Assembly: GCA_010645155.1 (NCBI GenBank)
Contig: JAAGOF010000042.1
Coordinates: 209,122-273,121 of the forward strand
Length of the DNA stretch: 64,000 bases
DNA from: Tigriopus japonicus
Lineage: Eukaryota; Arthropoda; Copepoda; Harpacticoida; Harpacticidae
Direction: 5' to 3'
The notes beneath the pieces are model-generated. The model worked only from the letters and a program-made list of their open reading frames with translations. It ran no database searches and was not told where the DNA came from. Positions 59,448 to 64,000 of this stretch are shown here, one piece after another (position 1 is the stretch's first letter; each line of letters opens with the position of its first letter). The translations under genes and the position numbers were made by a program.

Positions 59448-60134
59448 AGTCAATTATAATTAAGAGGCTCTTTTCTTCTACCTTTGAACTGTTTCCAAAC
59501 CATAGATAAAACATTAATATGGCCTCCAGATGTAACAGGGATTGGTAGCTGCTTATTAAGAACAAGTAAAATGATAGCTCTTTTTATGTAAAGAAGATTT
59601 CTTTGAAGTTTTTATCGGAAACTTCTGCCCTGCACCAAAATCAGTTTCGAATCCAAAGGGATACTGTTGAAAACTTAAGAAAGGTAGAAGCTTACACTTG
59701 GAAGCTTTGACAGTCGGTTCCAATACTCACATGAACATTGATGTTGATAATGGCTCAATCAAGGACCCGCCAAACGACTTCAATAGGGGGAAATGAATGC
59801 GTGTTTGCGAAAAGCATTTGCTCGTTTAGGATTGGCCGAGGGTTGAACGTCATTTTTTTAATGCCTTGTCTGGCGCGTTAACTGACGTAGTAGGTGTTGC
59901 GTGCTATGCCACCAAAATTGCAAAAAGCGAAGGCTCTTTAAGCATTTATGAATGGTGTGGTTCCACGAATGTAAATACCCTAGAGATGTATTGATTTTCA
60001 TGAAAAATCGCGGGTAATTCTGCAGATCTCTTCTTAACATTTGGCGACTACAAAACGTTGAAAGGTCTGACCGTTTATAAGGACGTCTTCAACTCGCTCC
60101 TTGACTCGGACACTGGTTGTCTAATACTCATCAG
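59448..60134. other. Spacer without recognised gene
   Basis: No motif, splice-consistent exon or repeat was identified. The last eight bases form the left target duplication of the adjoining hAT-like element. Confidence 0.5.
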
Positions 60135-61275
60135 TAGGGACGGGCAGAAAGTGTAAATAATCTTACCCTTTTAGTTACCAAAAGTTGCAAAAAAATATGC
60201 CCAAAAGTGCAAAACAAAGTGCAGAAAAATGTTGAAAGTGCAAATAAATATCAAAAAAGTGCAAATAAATGCCAAAAAGAACAAATAAGTGTCAGAAAAG
60301 AGCAAATGAATGTCAAAAAAGAGCAAATAAATGTCAAAAAGAACAAATAAATGTCAAAAAAGAGCAAATAACTTGCATTTGGACTTAAAACGTCATTCAT
60401 GGAGTACCCACGGCTCCTAATTGAGCAGAAGAAGTCATTTACAAGTTCTAAAGACATTTGAGACGAGTTTGAGTTTGAGACAATGCCACACAAGTAATAG
60501 AGTTCTATTAATTAGGTCACTAGCAAAAAGGATGTAAAGTCATGAAAAATACTCTAGTCAACAATCTTCTGAATTTTTCATTCCTAAGGTGGTCTTATGG
60601 ATGTATGTACCTAAAATATTGTCGAAATATATTCAGCAATTGTTTTATATGGCTTTACATCACTCCGTTTTTGTCCATCAAGTTGTTGTTCAAAAATAGA
60701 CATTGAAAATTGAACAGAAAAATACCCACGTGTGCCTAACAATTGCATCAAAGAAAATAGTTATAAATGTGTTTTGAGCATGTTTTTAGTGACATTACTG
60801 CAATACTTGGCCCACGGCCTAATTACCAGAACTCAATTTCAAATGTGGCATTCATTGTCTCTTCACATCTAGGTATATTGTTTGTAGATCCTTCCATTAC
60901 CATAACATGAGTTTCTTTAGGTTTCCTATATGTTGGTTGCATGCAATGAGATTCTTTTGTCTAATCTTTAGTTTAGTAAACAGGATGTTATAGTTAAAGC
61001 CAAGATGGTGAATAAAGTGTGAGGTTTGCGTCTGAAATGCACATATTTCTTCAAGGTGCTAAGAATGGTTGACTGCAAATGCAAGCTTTTTCGACTAGTT
61101 CAAAATTTGATCTTGAAACTAAAAATTCTTTCAAAAGCCACTACATTTTCTTAACAATTTGTCAATTTTGGCCAAAAACGTAAATAAAAAGTGCAAATAA
61201 AGGTGAAAAGTGCAAAAGTGCAGAAAAATGGGTTTATGTTACCAAAAATCTTTTTACACTATTTGCCCGTCCCTA
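60135..61275. mobile_element. Non-autonomous hAT-like element, 1,141 bp, with perfect 8-bp target duplication
   Basis: The left end TAGGGACGGGCAGAAAGTG and the right end, complement TAGGGACGGGCAAATAGTG, are inverted repeats. CTCATCAG directly flanks both sides (60127-60134 and 61276-61283). The 8-bp duplication and GGGACGGGC-type tip are typical of hAT transposons. No transposase frame is present. Both subterminal regions are rich in AAGTGCAAA words, which resemble repeated transposase-binding sites. Confidence 0.88.
60241..60370. repeat. 20-21-bp minisatellite inside the hAT-like element
   Basis: About six tandem units of CAAATAAATGTCAAAAAAGAG, some one base shorter, extend inward from the left subterminal region. 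Confidence 0.85.
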
Positions 61276-61283
61276 CTCATCAG

Positions 61284-64000
61284 TTAAAGAATTCAAATCC
61301 ATTTAACGACCAAATGAAGGTTTCTATTTAAAACAAAGAACCATATGAGGACAATAAACAAGGGCAAATTTTGTTAAAATAGCGTTACCAACATATCCAA
61401 TATTATATAGAGTTTATCACTAGTTAAAATGGCTTCCTGCCAACCACGAATCTCCGCTTCAGAAATACACGACAAAACCGCACCTGTTACTCCGGAAAGT
61501 TACTATTGGGGTGGTTGAGCTTAACACTTTAGCTACAGTGACATGAAGGAGTTGGTTTTTGGACTTAATTTGCCAAAAGTACTGTTTGAAATGTAAATAA
61601 GATATATGAATCAGTAAATATAAGATTCTGATGTTTTTAGGTCCTCAAATATAATGTTCCCACTCTGGAAACGTTAGAACCTTCCTGTACCAAAATGGCT
61701 AGACTAATAACACGGCTTTCTTAACAATTTACTCGAAATTTTTCATTTGTTTTTGCTTCAAAGGGGTGAAATCCTTTAAAAATATCACGTCTACGTCTTG
61801 GTAAGTTCCAAATTTCGTTCTGCCCATGCTTTCATTTTCCATCAGAACTGTCTTTTCTATTGTTATAGTCAACGACTATTTTGCCTCTTTTTGCCCATAT
61901 TTGACGTGAAACGATCTCTTATTTGCGACAATGTTTTGCAATGAGGCCAAAAACACCTTTGGAGAAGCCTCATGTAGGCATGTTTTGAAAATGACAGCAA
62001 TCACTTAAGAAAATTATAAGGTCCTAGTACTAAACGTCAACATCCTTACGTTCTCATTGTGGAAACATCAACTTTAATTGCTTGTGGATCCGGCATCAAT
62101 GAACATTGAAATATAGCCCATTGTTCTAACCAAATTGTATACTGTACTCTTGTCTGCCAGTTGTAAAAATTTTGTTCACGAATGTCTTCAAATCTAAACA
62201 ATATAAACGCTTAAAGTTTATAAGCCAAAAGTTTGATTTTTTTTACTTTTAAAACATTAAACTTCGGCCCGTCACTCTTGGCTTGTAATTAAAAGCATGT
62301 TCCCATTCAATAAATGTTAGAAACTTAAGGGTTTAATAAGATCAAAAGGGGCAATGAATTGCCTTTATGTACACCGTTTGTGAACACCAAAGGCATTGAA
62401 CTAATGGTTTCATCGACGCTTCAGGGAACTTTTGACCAATTTCTCAGCAAAAGGAAAAGAAAATGGTCGAGGATTTGGAATATGTCAATTTGTCGGATGA
62501 TAAAGAGGCACGTGTCATTCAATAAAGATAATGTTTTAATCAGGTGTGGTTAAGTTGGAGGTTAATGCCGAGATGGCGAAAGGAAGGGAGTTGCTGGAAG
62601 AGCATAAATGCTCGCTATTGATTTCAGGGAAAACGTCAATAGAAAAAAGGAAATCGATTGAATTAAAGCAGGATTTAACCCCAAAATTGTGTTTGCAAAA
62701 ACCGAAGGTGTGTCCTCGAAACCAGCAACACTTGGAGGCGTATTGTTAAGCTTTGAGAAAGGAGCAGGTTCATGGAATAATGTTTTGAATATTAAGAGCT
62801 TATTGTCGCACCATAACTCCACTTGTGTATACTATATTTGATAATTTGTTTTAATTCCATTCGTTGTATTGGTAGTAAAAAGTCCACAACCAACCCAAAA
62901 AATCTTTCCAATAAACTGTGAACAAAATGTCAGCTTGTTCCCCAAATCCGCGCCCCTTGTGGTCAAATTGAGACAATCAAAGAGTTGTGAATCAATTTAC
63001 CATCTGTCTTATTATTATCCATAAAGTGCTCCATCTGCTAGCCCCAACCCTTTCCATATGTGTGCCCGCGCACATCGACCTTTTCCAACCTATTACTGGT
63101 CGGCCACCATTACTGTCTGAACCTTCTCCATTCATTGTGCCATCTCGTACAGTTCCTGTTACCCCTCGTACCGTCAATCCACCACTAGCTCGACGCAACA
63201 CACCTCGCAAAACCCGCCCAGTCAACCACAGTTATTTTTTTCCATTTTTGTCTGATATTGTTCTTCAGTCATTTTTGCAATGTCTTTGTCTCTAAGGGGG
63301 GGTTATTTGGCCACCCTGGTAATTCATGGTTGTTGGGAATTAGAGACTGGTTGATCCTTTACAATGTCCTGTTTCTCATTTTCAAGAGAAGTAAAAGATG
63401 TAAAGCGATCTACACATTGGCTAAAGCCTTAACAGTGGCTATATAAGCTACGATGAAAAAAACTTAGCTTATGTATCGAAATTTGATCGAACTTGTTTAT
63501 TTCTAGTACGTATCAAATGTTTCTTCCATGCTTCTAGATACGCTACTACTATAACTCCAAACTAACTTCACAGTACTGATGGAAAAACCCAATCTTTCAA
63601 TCTTTCTCACGCGAGGTTGCTAGCTTTAGGTTTGCCATCAACCCTTCCATGGTGCACCATCTTGTAAAATCAAGAAGCAAGTTAACTTTGCAAAGCGCCC
63701 CTGATCCAAAGTCGAATAAAGCAAGGGGTGCGATTTGCGTTCAACTTCAAAAGAAAGTTTTGTTCCTCATTGCATTCCACTGAAAAATGTTGGACCCTGA
63801 AGAGTTATTGACAGACCTAGTTAGTCAACTTATCCTGAAAATGATTGGTTTATTGGTTTAAACACTAGTGATGGGTTTCGAACCGGGAGTGCTGCCATTT
63901 TTTACTCGGAAGTTTATCATTGTTGATTAGGGCAGGTTGTATTGAACGTTTTCAAAAAGACCTAAACAGGGACCAATTTGGCAACACTCGAACTAGTTCG
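61284..64000. other. AT-rich terminal region without recognised gene
   Basis: Short open frames around 62359-62749 and 62987-63295 have no domain or splice support. Near 63867 the words AGTGATGGGTTTCGAACCGG resemble the tip of another hAT-type element continuing past the window, but the other end is not visible. Confidence 0.4.

Noticed and set aside
1..64000. CRISPR arrays, bacterial operons, prophage or integrated viral genes
   Set aside because: All recognised genes are spliced animal genes; tandem repeats lack CRISPR repeat-spacer structure, and no viral domain was seen.

Overview
This is nuclear DNA from an intron-bearing animal. Genes are split by GT-AG introns, most of them short, and AT-rich spacers carry small DNA transposons. 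The protein families and gene structures suggest an arthropod, most probably a copepod-like crustacean; the taxon is an inference, because no species-diagnostic marker is present.

Layout. On the minus strand, 131-6127 holds an eight-exon NMD3 gene (60S ribosome export adaptor). Its 2.8-kb last intron contains a complete two-exon Rab32-family GTPase gene on the same strand (655-2119). After about 4.5 kb without a gene, which includes a fold-back mobile element at 9137-9600, a four-exon minus-strand gene at 10592-13442 encodes DNAAF11/LRRC6, a cytoplasmic dynein-arm assembly factor. A 6-kb gap without a recognisable gene separates it from a plus-strand gene at 19474-24705 (probably ending at 24913). 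That gene has one enormous exon encoding a serine-rich, mostly disordered protein that I do not recognise, with a four-copy repeat motif and two cysteine clusters.

From 27931 to 50408 on the plus strand lies Patronin/CAMSAP, the microtubule minus-end protein. It has an N-terminal CH region, a long disordered middle, coiled coils, a chain of small frame-neutral exons and a C-terminal CKK domain. Its 8-kb intron holds two oppositely oriented copies of a terminal-inverted-repeat element. Exon 2 carries an apparent one-base insertion. The last 13 kb is transposon- and repeat-rich: two non-autonomous hAT-like elements with 8-bp target duplications, a tRNA-derived SINE, a palindromic element and minisatellites. 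It also holds one small four-exon gene for an unrecognised secreted protein (56823-59335).

The recognised genes serve unrelated housekeeping or cytoskeletal roles (ribosome export, Rab trafficking, cilium assembly, microtubule minus ends), as expected for a eukaryotic chromosome; nothing suggests an operon. The most unusual signals are the same-strand nested Rab32 gene with a GC-AG intron bounded by an 18-bp inverted repeat, the block of eight class 1-1 exons in Patronin, and the giant orphan protein.
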